NCBI RefSeq assembly: GCF_041080625.1
Contig: NZ_CP163518.1
Location: forward strand, 10,533,501 to 10,597,500
DNA: 64,000 nucleotides
DNA from: Streptomyces sp. CG1
GTDB taxonomy: Bacteria > Actinomycetota > Actinomycetes > Streptomycetales > Streptomycetaceae
Direction: 5' to 3'
Below are positions 9,218 to 17,692 of the stretch, in pieces. The notes beneath the pieces were generated by a model. The model saw only the letters and a program-made list of their open reading frames with translations, was not told the origin of the DNA and made no database searches. The translations under genes were made by a program, and so were the position numbers. Numbering within the stretch: position 1 is the first letter of the stretch; each line of letters starts with the position of its first letter.

Positions 9218-11569
9218 GTGGCCGGTGAGACGCCCCTGATGATCGTGGATGGCAAGGGCGTGGTCGTGCAGTGGAGCCACCAGGCGGAGGAGCTGTTGGG
9301 GCGCCCGGCGGGCGAGGTCGTCGGGCGGCCGGCAACCGACCTGGTCAGCCCGGTCCCCGCGCCAGGCGGTGATACCGCAGAGCGCTGCAGGCATGATGCC
9401 CTGCGTGATGTTGCAGCGCGAGCCGCCCGCCGTGGCCTGCGCCTGCAGCCGCCGCTGCGCGAAGACGGTTCGGTGACGTGGGGAATCTTCCTGCCACCTG
9501 CGAGCGGGATGGTGCCCGGCATGGAGACCGCGGTGCTCGAAGCGCTGTCCGCCCACATGACAGGGGTTCTGTTCGTGGTGGACGAGGAGTTGCATGTCGT
9601 GTCGGCCAACGCGGCCGCGCAGGCCCTGTCCGGCGCGGGCGCACGGCAGATCCAGGGACGCCCCCTGGCCGATGCGTGGCCCCTTTCATCCCCCGGCGAA
9701 CTGGAGCAGATCCTGCGCCAGGCCGTGGCGGACGGTACGCCGACGACGGACCACGTGATGCGGACGGACCCGAAGAACGAGCCTCAGCGCACGCACACTG
9801 TCTCGGTGCTGCCCCTGCACGATGCACCAGGGGCGGTGGTCGTGGCACACGACGTGACCGGACAGGAGAAGGCACGCCGCGGAGTCCAGGCCCTGTATGC
9901 CGTCCGGGAGCGGGTGGGTCAAGCCCTGGACGTGGTGGCCACCTGCCAGGAGTTGGTCGACGCGCTGGTCCCCGGGTTCGCCGACATCGCCGTGGTGGAA
10001 GTGGTCGAGCCTGTGGTGCGGGGAGAGGAGCCGCCGCTGAGCCCTCTGGGACGGGATGTGCCGCTGCGCCGGGCCGCCTTCGGGAACAGCGGCGATGATC
10101 AGCAGGCCCGGGCGCATCCGGTGGGAGACGTCCGCGCGCTGCCGTTCCCGACCCCTTATGCGCAGGTCCTGGCCGACCTCAAGCCCCGCACGATTGCCCT
10201 GGGCCCCGACACGCCCTGGCTGGCGGCCGATCCGGCGCGGGCCGAAGCAATCCGCGCATCCGGCGCACGTGCCCTGCTCGTCGCACCACTGACGCTGCGT
10301 GGAAAGGTGCTCGGATTGCTGAGCCTCTATCGCATTCAGCGATCCGACGGTTTCGACGAGAAGGAACTCGCCCTCACCCTGGAACTGGCCACGCACACCG
10401 CCCTGGGCATCGACAACGCCCGCCGCTACACCCGCGAGCACACCATCGCCGCGGCGCTGCAGCGCCATCTGCTGCCCCCGGCTCCTGCGTCGCAGACCGC
10501 GATCGAGACCGCCGGCCTGTACGTGGCCGACGACCGGGGGGCGGGTGGCTGGTCCAACGTCTGCGCCCTGCCCGGCGCCCGGACGGCCCTGGTGGTCGGG
10601 GAAGTCGCCGGCCACGGCATCCACACCGCCGTCACCATGGGGCAGCTGCGGACCGCCATGATCTCGCTGGCCGCACTGGACCTGGAACCCGACGAGCTTC
10701 TCGCCCGGCTCGACGACGCCACGGCACGTCTCGCGCGGGAGCGCAGCGCGCTGCCACTCGGTGATCCCCTGCGCAGGGAGGCCCTCAGCGCGACGTGCCT
10801 GTGCGTGCTCTACGACCCGTTCACTCACACGTGCACCATCGCCTCCGCCGGACACCCCTCGCCCGTCGTCGCCGGCCCCGGTTCCGGCACCCGAGTCGTC
10901 GAGCTGACCGCCGGTGGTGCCCTCGGCGCCGGAGGAGGGCCCCCGTACGCCACCACCGCCGTCACCCTGGCCGACGGAGACGTCCTCGCCCTCTACACGA
11001 CCTCGCTCCTGTCCGCCGTACGCGGCCAGAACCGTACAAGCGACCCGCAGCCGTTCCGGCGCATACTCGCCGACACCGACCGGCCCCTCCAGGACCTGTG
11101 CGACGACGTCCTGTACCGGCTGCACGCCGACATGCTGCCCGGCGACGCCATCCTTCTTCTCGCCCGCACCCACCCCTTCCCCGCCGACCGCGTCACCGTC
11201 TGGCCGCTGGACCAAGAGCCCACCGCCCCCGCCGTCGCACGGCGGCACGCCCGGCACCAACTCGCGGCCTGGGGCGTGGACGAGGACACCGCCTACGCCA
11301 CGCAGGAGATCGTCAGCGAGCTGGTCACCAACGCCCTGCGGTACGGCGCCCCACCCGTACGACTGCGCCTCATCAACGACCGGACCCTCACCTGTGAGGT
11401 CCAGGACTCCGGCCCCTCCGCCCCGCGGCTGCGCCACGCACGGTCGGTCGACGAAGGCGGACGCGGCCTTTTCATCTGCGCCCAGCTCGCACACAACTGG
11501 GGGATCCGCTACACCAACGACGGGAAGACGGTCTGGACCGAGCAAGCCCTCCCCTCACAGCACCCATAG
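9218..11569 (+). CDS. PAS-PAS-GAF-SpoIIE(pseudo)-HATPase signalling protein
   Basis: A multidomain regulator of about 783 residues. A PAS domain opens the protein (PLMIVDGKGVVVQWSHQAEE), a second PAS begins about residue 118 (MTGVLFVVDEELHVVSANAA), a GAF domain spans about 230-400, a PP2C/SpoIIE domain about 410-640, and an anti-sigma-type HATPase about 660-780 (ELVTNALRYG, DSGP and DEGGRGLFI intact). The phosphatase metal ligands are gone: the DWYDV-like motif reads GGWSNV, GDV..GHG reads GEVAGHG, and LYTDG reads LYTTSL. It should bind ATP and perhaps phosphorylate an STAS antagonist, but not dephosphorylate. The GTG at 9218 follows GGCGGAGG; a GTG at 9101 is an alternative. Confidence 0.85.
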   Translation: MAGETPLMIVDGKGVVVQWSHQAEELLGRPAGEVVGRPATDLVSPVPAPGGDTAERCRHDALRDVAARAARRGLRLQPPLREDGSVTWGIFLPPASGMVPGMETAVLEALSAHMTGVLFVVDEELHVVSANAAAQALSGAGARQIQGRPLADAWPLSSPGELEQILRQAVADGTPTTDHVMRTDPKNEPQRTHTVSVLPLHDAPGAVVVAHDVTGQEKARRGVQALYAVRERVGQALDVVATCQELVDALVPGFADIAVVEVVEPVVRGEEPPLSPLGRDVPLRRAAFGNSGDDQQARAHPVGDVRALPFPTPYAQVLADLKPRTIALGPDTPWLAADPARAEAIRASGARALLVAPLTLRGKVLGLLSLYRIQRSDGFDEKELALTLELATHTALGIDNARRYTREHTIAAALQRHLLPPAPASQTAIETAGLYVADDRGAGGWSNVCALPGARTALVVGEVAGHGIHTAVTMGQLRTAMISLAALDLEPDELLARLDDATARLARERSALPLGDPLRREALSATCLCVLYDPFTHTCTIASAGHPSPVVAGPGSGTRVVELTAGGALGAGGGPPYATTAVTLADGDVLALYTTSLLSAVRGQNRTSDPQPFRRILADTDRPLQDLCDDVLYRLHADMLPGDAILLLARTHPFPADRVTVWPLDQEPTAPAVARRHARHQLAAWGVDEDTAYATQEIVSELVTNALRYGAPPVRLRLINDRTLTCEVQDSGPSAPRLRHARSVDEGGRGLFICAQLAHNWGIRYTNDGKTVWTEQALPSQHP

Positions 11570-11611
11570 TGTGGGTGGCGGTGCCTGCGAGTCTTCAGCA
11601 GCTGGCCGCGA

Positions 11612-12184
11612 TCAGCGCAGGAGGACGCCGAAGACCATGTGGAAGAAGGCGTCGAAGGGAGCGGAGGACTTGTCGGCCCGGGCCGCGATCAGCGTGCCCT
11701 CCCAGGCGCTGAGGATGAACAGCGCGGCCTCCTCGACGTCGAGAGCGGCGTCCAGCTCACCTGCTTCCCTGGCCTCGGTGAGCACCCGCCGGATGTGCGC
11801 GGCCCACCGCTGGAAGCCGCCCTGCACGGCGGAGCGGATCTCCTCGGAGTGGTCCGCCACCTCCGCGCCCAGGTTGCCCACCAGGCATCCGCGGGCGAAG
11901 CCGCTGTCGACCGTGTCCGCGCCCAGGAACTCGAAGTGCGCCCGAAGCCGCTCCAGCGCAGGGCGTCCGGGCGTGTCGAGCAGGTCGAACCGCAACCCGG
12001 CGGCGTAGCGGCTCAGCGCCTCGAGGGCGCTCTCCTCCTTGCTGGCGAAGTGGTTGTAGAACGAGCCCTTGGGAGCCCCGGCCGCCGACGTGATGTCGCT
12101 GATGCCGGTGGCGTTGAAGCCCCGCGTGCGGAATTGCTCCAGGGCTGCCTGCGCGATCTCCTCGCGCTTGGACGCGCGTGCCAT
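11612..12184 (-). CDS. TetR-family transcriptional regulator
   Basis: A 190-residue repressor with an N-terminal HTH typical of TetR (REEIAQAALEQFRTRGFNAT, then GISDIT, APKGSFYNHFASKEE). The C-terminal ligand domain ends with ILSAWEGTLIAAR and a FFHMVFGVLL helix, a pattern found in regulators of electrophile or aldehyde-responsive dehydrogenases. The start at 12184 is chosen because the HTH begins right after it and GAGG lies just upstream. It is divergent from the alcohol dehydrogenase gene, with palindromic sites between them, so it most likely represses that gene and itself. Confidence 0.9.
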   Translation of the reverse strand: MARASKREEIAQAALEQFRTRGFNATGISDITSAAGAPKGSFYNHFASKEESALEALSRYAAGLRFDLLDTPGRPALERLRAHFEFLGADTVDSGFARGCLVGNLGAEVADHSEEIRSAVQGGFQRWAAHIRRVLTEAREAGELDAALDVEEAALFILSAWEGTLIAARADKSSAPFDAFFHMVFGVLLR

Positions 12185-12205
12185 CCTCACCACCACCTCG
12201 GGGTC

Positions 12206-12356
12206 AATATGTCCGGTCGCCTTGCCGCAGGTCAAACCCTGTTCACCGGCGGAAGCGGCTCCCGCCGCCGACGGCAGGGTGACCACTGCTCGGCTCTCGG
12301 ACCTGCTTGACTAAGTTTAAAGCGACCGGTCATATTAAGGTGACCGGTCATATTGA
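12206..12356. promoter_or_regulatory. Operator region for the TetR / alcohol dehydrogenase pair
   Basis: Two direct copies of (C/T)GACCGGTCATATT lie at 12324-12337 and 12342-12355, 18 bp apart. The second contains the perfect 10-bp palindrome TGACCGGTCA. A third, inverted copy (AATATGTCCGGTCGCC) lies at 12206-12221 next to the regulator start. These bracket the divergent promoters and are the obvious binding sites for the adjacent TetR protein. Confidence 0.7.
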
Positions 12357-12425
12357 ATCGATCCCCGCTCCAAGTCCTTGGCCCTCCCCGTGTCGGCAGA
12401 GGCAGCAGCACCGAGGAGAATCGTC

Positions 12426-13442
12426 ATGTCCGCCTACCGAGCCTTCGAGGCCACCGGTGTCCACCAGCTCCGGCTCGTCGAGCGCGAGCTGGTCGACCCG
12501 GAGCCCGGACACGTCCGCCTCAGGGTGGAGGCGTGCGGTGTCTGCCACTCAGACGTGCTGGCCGTGGAGGGGCTGCGCCCCGACCCCTCACGCCCCGTCG
12601 TCCCCGGCCACGAGATCGTCGGCGTGATCGATGCCGTGGGCGCGGGTGTCACCGCCTGGAGGCCCGGCGACCGGGTCGGCGTCGGCTTCCTGAACGGGCA
12701 CTGCTGGGAGTGCGAACCGTGCCGCCGCGGCGCCTTCGTCAACTGCCTCAACCAGGAACAGACCGGCACCACCGTCGACGGCGGATACGCGGAGGTGACC
12801 TACGCCCGCGCGAGCGGGCTGGTGCGCATCCCCGACGGCATGCCCGCCGTGGAGGCGGCCCCGCTGCTGTGCGCCGGACTGACCACCCTCACCGCGCTCC
12901 AGCAGGCCCCCACCCGCGTGGGCGCCCTGGTCGCCGTGCAGGGGATCGGCGGGCTCGGTCACCTGGCCCTGCAGTACGCACGCAGCCTCGGACACCGCGT
13001 GGCCGCCATCGCCCGCGGCCAGGAGAAGGAGAAACTCGCCAGGGAACTGGGCGCCCACGAGTACATCGACAGCACGGACACCGATCCCGGGGTGGCGCTT
13101 GCCGACCTGGGCGGCGCATCGCTGATCGTCGCCACCGCGTCCAGCGGTACGTCCATGAACCCACTGGTCCGCGGACTGGCCCCGGGCGGCAGCCTGGTCG
13201 TGGTCGGCGCCGCCCCCGACCCCCTGACGGTCGCCACGGCCGACCTGATCTTCGGCACCCGCCGCATCGTCGGCAGCCTGACCGGATCGTCGATCCAGAA
13301 CGAGGACAACCTCGTCTTCAGCCTCGCCCACGACATCCGCCCCGCCACCGAGACCATGCCCTTCACCCACGCCATGGACGCCTACGAGCGGATGCTCTCG
13401 GGCAAGGCCCGCTTCCGCGTCGTCCTCGACATGGCCGCCTGA
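12426..13442 (+). CDS. Zinc-dependent alcohol dehydrogenase (MDR family)
   Basis: A 338-residue medium-chain dehydrogenase. Catalytic-zinc ligands are visible in CGVCHSD and GHEIVG, the structural zinc site is the four-cysteine set HCWECEPCRRGAFVNC, and the coenzyme site is VAVQGIGGLGHLALQYAR. This pattern matches AdhP/AdhA-type alcohol dehydrogenases, which reversibly oxidise primary alcohols to aldehydes with NAD. The ATG at 12426 follows GAGGAGAATCGTC. It is divergent from, and presumably repressed by, the TetR gene, and may be co-transcribed with the transporter 75 bp downstream. Confidence 0.9.
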   Translation: MSAYRAFEATGVHQLRLVERELVDPEPGHVRLRVEACGVCHSDVLAVEGLRPDPSRPVVPGHEIVGVIDAVGAGVTAWRPGDRVGVGFLNGHCWECEPCRRGAFVNCLNQEQTGTTVDGGYAEVTYARASGLVRIPDGMPAVEAAPLLCAGLTTLTALQQAPTRVGALVAVQGIGGLGHLALQYARSLGHRVAAIARGQEKEKLARELGAHEYIDSTDTDPGVALADLGGASLIVATASSGTSMNPLVRGLAPGGSLVVVGAAPDPLTVATADLIFGTRRIVGSLTGSSIQNEDNLVFSLAHDIRPATETMPFTHAMDAYERMLSGKARFRVVLDMAA

Positions 13443-13517
13443 CCGCGCGCCACGACCCGCGCCGCCCGGCATGCGAGCCCCGGCCCGCGCCCCTGGCAAT
13501 CCCCTTGAGGTTCCCCC

Positions 13518-14561
13518 ATGACCGACATGGTCGACACGACAGAGCACACCAGCACGGCTCCGCGCGGCAGCGGGCCTGCGAGTCCAGCCGCCGACATCGT
13601 CTCCGACGTCCACGGTCCCCATGCGACTCGCGCCGCACGGATCAGGCTGCTGTCCGTCTCCCTCGGCACCGCCGGCCTCGGCGGAGCCTGGCAGGCGGCG
13701 GTAACCACCTTTCCGCCCGCTCTGCAGGTCAGCGACGCGCTGTTCACCGTCAGCGGTCTCATCTGGCTGGTGTTGCTGGCCCAGTACCTGCGCCATGGCG
13801 GGACCAGCTGGCACAACCTGCGCCACGACCTGCGTCATCCCGGCGACGGCTTCACCCTCGGGTACGTCCCCATCATCGGCATGCTGATCACAGGACACTT
13901 CTCCCGGTTCGAGCTCACCGGAGCACGCTGGGTCTACGCCGTGTTCCTTACCCTGGCCGCCTTCATCGCCGCACGCCTGCTCGCCCACTGGCTCACGGGC
14001 ACCCTGAGCACCACCGCCCTGCACCCGGGCTATCTGCTGCCCGTCTCCTCCGCACCCTTCGTCGCCAGCGCCGTCGCCTCCACCCTCAGACTGCCCGGTG
14101 TCGCCGACGCCGCCTTCGCGGTGGGGCTGCTGTACTGGCTCGCCTTCGGCACCGTCATCCTCGGCAGCCTCGTCACCGGTGGCCCCCTGCCCGGGCCCGC
14201 CCGCCCCGCCCTCACCGTCCTGACCATCCCACCGGCGACCGGCGGAATCGCCTGGACCGCCGCTCACAAGGGCGTCTTCGACGCCGTCGGCTACGGCTTC
14301 GCCGGGACCCTGCTCTTCACCGTCCTCCTCGTCGCCTTCCTCCTCCCCGAGCTCCGCCAGCCCACGTTCCATCCTGGCCTGTGGATCTTCAGCTTCCCGG
14401 TGGCGGCATCCACCAACTTCACCATCCGCTGGATCCATGCGTCCGCACTTCCCGGAGGGCCGGCCCTCACCGGCATCCTCCTTGCCGGTGCGACCCTGGC
14501 GCTGTGCCTGCTGGCCACGGCCACCCTGCGCCACCGGGCCCAGCGAGCACTTCCCAGCTGA
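13518..14561 (+). CDS. TDT (TehA/SLAC1-like) family transporter
   Basis: A 347-residue integral membrane protein with about ten hydrophobic helices after a polar N-terminus of about 40 residues. The conserved block LGTAGLGGAWQAA and the loop LRHDLRHPGDGFTLGYVPI are typical of the tellurite-resistance/dicarboxylate transporter family. The ATG follows GAGGTTCCCCC. It lies 75 bp behind the alcohol dehydrogenase in the same direction, so export of an organic anion or aldehyde-derived acid under the TetR regulator is plausible. Substrate unknown. Confidence 0.85.
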   Translation: MTDMVDTTEHTSTAPRGSGPASPAADIVSDVHGPHATRAARIRLLSVSLGTAGLGGAWQAAVTTFPPALQVSDALFTVSGLIWLVLLAQYLRHGGTSWHNLRHDLRHPGDGFTLGYVPIIGMLITGHFSRFELTGARWVYAVFLTLAAFIAARLLAHWLTGTLSTTALHPGYLLPVSSAPFVASAVASTLRLPGVADAAFAVGLLYWLAFGTVILGSLVTGGPLPGPARPALTVLTIPPATGGIAWTAAHKGVFDAVGYGFAGTLLFTVLLVAFLLPELRQPTFHPGLWIFSFPVAASTNFTIRWIHASALPGGPALTGILLAGATLALCLLATATLRHRAQRALPS

Positions 14562-14704
14562 CTTCCGCTCCGGCGGCGGAGAGACGCATGCCAGAGGCAT
14601 CACTGCGTCCCTCGATCAAGCGCCGACCGGCCCGCTTCACCGGAAGGTGACAGCCCGCAGCCCCGGATCTGCGGCCCAGCAGACCCCGACCCCGCCCGGC
14701 AAAT

Positions 14705-15197
14705 GTGCCCGAGAACTCGCTCCCCGCTGAGCAAAAGGAGCAGCTCGACCCGCTGCTCATCGATGCCGTGATGGTCCAGGAGGTTGATCCGGTTACAGAG
14801 GCAGCCAGGAACGGTACGTTCATCGTCTTCAACGAGATTCCCCAGCAGAACTGCTTCCTGGGGAATGAACCATTCTGGCTCGTCGAAGGCATAACCGCCG
14901 CCGGCTTCTTCACCCAGAAGCGACGCGAAGCCGCGAACACCGCAATCCGCAAGGCGTTCGTCTCCGTGCTCGGCGACGACAGGTCGGAGATCGAGATGAA
15001 TGGCGTCCACATTTCGCCGCATATGTGCTGCGAATCTACGCGTTGCTCATCGAGATCCCGGAGGGCAGTTGGGGTGCAGGGGGAGCACCTATTCCGCGCT
15101 GGAGATCGGCCGCCTGGTCGGTACCGATCAGGATCCCGAGCGCTGGTCCGAGTTGAAAGTGAACGCCTCCAAGCATTCAGCGGCGCGGCCCTCATGA
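14705..15197 (+). pseudogene. Tautomerase-like protein with two frameshifts
   Basis: Three frames together read like one protein of about 160 residues. The first runs from about 14705 to 15015 (FFTQKRREAANTAIRKAFVS, then RSEIEMNGVHIS). The second, about 15018-15090, reads YVLRIYALLIEIPEGSWGAG. The third, about 15090-15197, reads STYSALEIGRLVGTDQDPER to a stop. The EIPEGSWGAGG block and the preceding Lys/Arg-rich helix recall 4-oxalocrotonate tautomerase-like proteins. Local GC is lower than in neighbours, suggesting a transferred or fast-decaying gene. The start is uncertain. Confidence 0.45.
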
Positions 15198-15430
15198 GAT
15201 CAAGCTGAAACGGTCAACCAGTCGACTGGCGTTCACCTCGGCCTGAACACATGAACGGCGCCGAATGAGACGGAAACTTGGACGGTACGGCGGATGGCTG
15301 CGCGCGCCTCACCAGGTGGAATGGGGCGAGCTGCCGGGGCGGAGGCGTTCGGCCTCGCAGGGGGTGACGGGTTCCCAGTCGCCGGTGGGAAGGACGGCGC
15401 CGTCGTCGTAGCCGGGTTCGCCATGGATGG

Positions 15431-15583
15431 CTGTTGGAGGACGAGTTGAAGAAGCTGCCGACCCAGTACTCGCGGGGGCCGGCCTGGAAGCCCTACATGG
15501 TCGTCGACCGTAACCTCTTCACAGGGCAGAATCCCGCTTCCTCCGGTCCACTCGCCAAAGACCTCATCAAGGCTCTCTCCTGA
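15431..15583 (+). pseudogene. C-terminal fragment of a DJ-1/PfpI (class I amidotransferase-like) protein
   Basis: Fifty codons read LLEDELKKLPTQYSRGPAWK, then PYMVVDRNLFTGQNPASSGP and LAKDLIKALS, ending at TGA 15583. DGNL.TGQNP.SS is the diagnostic C-terminal loop of Hsp31/PfpI-type DJ-1 proteins. The domain with the catalytic cysteine is missing upstream, so it is a remnant. Confidence 0.65.
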
Positions 15584-15594
15584 CTGCCGTGATG

Positions 15595-16047
15595 CTACTC
15601 GGGTAAGAACCCCATCACCCCCTTTAGTAGGTTGAGCAGCCCACTGAACGCTTTTCGTCCTGAATATGTGCAGGTCATCAGCGTGTGCACGGCTTGGACT
15701 GCTGTGCCGATGCGACGGGTGGAACAGCGTGCCCTGCGTAGGAGGCGCCAGGACCTCAGACGGGCGAGGGCGCGTTCGCCGGGTGCCCGCAGTCGGGCAT
15801 GATCCCGGCTGAACTGCTGGTAGTGCTCGGGCTGTTCATGGTGGTAGTAAGGGGTGCGCACCGTGGCGCCGGCGCCCTGGTACGCCCGGTCGGCCAGGAT
15901 CAGGATCTGCCTCGTGAGGCACGCTTCGACGATGCCGTGGGCTCGGGCTGCGGTCAGGTGGTGGGTCCGGCTGCGTCCAGGCCAGGTTGAGTGCTGGTTC
16001 TGACGAAGCCATCCGGCTGTGGTCGGGGCGTGCCGTTGTGCCTTCAC
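15595..16047 (-). pseudogene. IS5-family transposase, C-terminal half
   Basis: The frame carries HHLTAARAHGIVEACL, ILADRAYQGAGATVRTPYY, then APGERALARLRSWRLLRRAR, the second half of an IS5-type DDE transposase (the conserved D of LADRAY and the catalytic E region). The first catalytic Asp and the N-terminal half are missing. About the first 20 residues (to WPGRS) are only partly like the family, so the break is near 16000. No inverted repeats are visible. Confidence 0.7.
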
Positions 16048-16065
16048 CCGGCTGCGCGTCGCCCT

Positions 16066-16140
16066 CCCCCCGCACCCAGGACTACTACGAACGCCGCATC
16101 AAGGAGGGCAAGACCCGACGCGAAATCGTCCGATGCCTCA
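16066..16140 (+). pseudogene. Scrap of IS110 transposase C-terminus
   Basis: The plus strand reads RTQDYYERRIKEGKTRREIV, part of the IS110 transposase C-terminal domain. Bases 16072-16128 match 60463-60519 at all but two of 57 positions, so both fragments come from closely related IS110 elements. It is followed by unrelated sequence. Confidence 0.7.
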
Positions 16141-16382
16141 TTGGGGAAGTATCGATGCTGCGGCCCAACCCATGGGCCGTGACTCCCCGGTGAGTGTCGG
16201 GGGACGGCCTCGTTGCCGTGCCGCGCTCGACGGCCAGTTTGAGTATTGCCGCCCCTGGCACGCCGAGGCCCCAGACTGGCGCCAAGGACATGCCCCACTG
16301 AGGGCCGAACAATGAGGAACCGGCAGCCGGGTCTCGTCACCTGCGGAGTCAACCAGCAACTCCGGCAGAAGGGACGAGGTTG

Positions 16383-16815
16383 ATGTTCGTCGGATGGGAC
16401 TGGGCCAGCGCCAGTCACGACGTGACCGTCATTGACGACCGCGCCATCGTGGTCGACTACTGGGCCTTCCAGCACAGCGAAGACGACTTCTCGGCAGCCT
16501 TGGCCCGACTGTCCAGCTACGGCACCCCGGCTGAACTGCCCGTCATCATCGAACGTTCCAGTGGTCTGGTCGTCGACCGCTTGCTCGAGGCCGGATACCC
16601 GGTCGTGCCCGTCCACCCCACCGCCTTTCACGCCGCACGACCTCGATGGGGCGCTTCCGGTGCCAGATCCGATCCCGGTGACAGCTACAAACTCGCGGAC
16701 TGCCTACGCACCGACGGCCACCGTCTGCGCCGCCTCGTGCCTGTCGAGCTGGCCGGCACGGAACATCTCGTTCAGGTGCTCCGTGGCCGCAAGACGAAGA
16801 TCACAGAGCTTCATG
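16383..16815 (+). pseudogene. IS110-family transposase, N-terminal fragment
   Basis: From ATG 16383 the protein reads MFVGWDWASASHDVTVID, the start of the DEDD RuvC-like domain of IS110 transposases (first Asp in GWDWA; further Asp in RSDPGDSYKLAD). Similarity ends near 16805, where the thioesterase's 3' end begins on the other strand. Only about 140 residues remain. The matching C-terminal part is not adjacent; a similar C-terminal piece lies at 60093-60548. Confidence 0.75.
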
Positions 16816-17631
16816 GCGTAGAGCGCGGGTGATCGGTGCGATGGCCTGCAGGGTGTTGAGGCAGTGGTGAGTCGTGGGGAGGGCGCGGCGCGCCAGGGGG
16901 TGACGGGTCATCGGCTGCCACCGTTGTGCCGAGGCGGCCGGGATGACGGTGTCGTCGCGGGCACTCCATACGGTGATCGGGTACTCCAGCGGCCTGGGGC
17001 AGGAGCCGTAGTCGTAGGCATCGATCAGGGCGAGGTCGGAACGCAGTGCCCGTAGTGCCTCTCGGTGCCGCTGTGTGCGTTCTCCCCGGGGCAGGGGGAT
17101 GGCCAGAGTGGTGGCGAGGGTGATCAGGGTGTCGTCGTCCATGGCCCGGCTGTTCAGGTCGAAGTCCGCGTATTCGGGTGGAGAGAAGGCTGCGCAGGCA
17201 TGGAGGGTGAGGGCCGGCTGGCGGTGACGGGCGAGGTGCCATGCGGTCTCGTAGCCCAGAGCCGCTCCCATGCTGTGTCCGAAGATCAGCAGGGGTTCCG
17301 TGACGTGGTGCATCAGCCGGTCGGCAAGCTGGGTGGCGAGTCCGGCAAGGCCGGCTGCCGGGCCCGGAGAGGGGGCCGCTCCACCGGTCTGCCTCCCCGG
17401 ATAGCGAGCGGACAGAATCCGGAATCCGGGGGTGAGGTGGCGGGGCCAGTGCGCGAAGTCCGCGGCGCTGCCCCCCACTCCGGGGAGCAGCAGCACGGCG
17501 GCATCCGGGCTGTCCCATCCCTGCTCGGGTGTCAGGTCCCACAGCAGTCCGTCACCTAGTGCTCTCACTCGTCCATCATCGGGCGCTACACGAGGGTTCA
17601 GCACTCCTTCGCGTGAATGGCCGGATTCCAT
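16801..17631 (-). CDS. Type II thioesterase of the polyketide locus
   Basis: A 276-residue alpha/beta hydrolase. The nucleophile elbow LLIFGHSMGA (Ser about 120), the oxyanion region LLLPGVGGSAADF, and a C-terminal THHCLN His match stand-alone (type II) editing thioesterases that clear stalled or misprimed chains from carrier proteins. It is divergent from the synthase, whose start lies only about 60 bp away. The ATG at 17631 has a poor ribosome site; an internal GTG at about 17568 is an alternative. Its last codons read into the IS110 fragment, so the native C-terminus may have been slightly changed by the insertion. Confidence 0.85.
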   Translation of the reverse strand: MESGHSREGVLNPRVAPDDGRVRALGDGLLWDLTPEQGWDSPDAAVLLLPGVGGSAADFAHWPRHLTPGFRILSARYPGRQTGGAAPSPGPAAGLAGLATQLADRLMHHVTEPLLIFGHSMGAALGYETAWHLARHRQPALTLHACAAFSPPEYADFDLNSRAMDDDTLITLATTLAIPLPRGERTQRHREALRALRSDLALIDAYDYGSCPRPLEYPITVWSARDDTVIPAASAQRWQPMTRHPLARRALPTTHHCLNTLQAIAPITRALRHEAL

Positions 17632-17692
17632 CCTTTTCGTCCCTCACGGCATGGGCATGTTGTCCGGCAAGTCAGTCGAGGGGATGGGTGCC

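Noticed and set aside
12353..14650. A 765-codon plus-strand open frame over the dehydrogenase and transporter
   Set aside because: Extremely Arg/Pro/His-rich, in the shadow frame of two well-supported genes.
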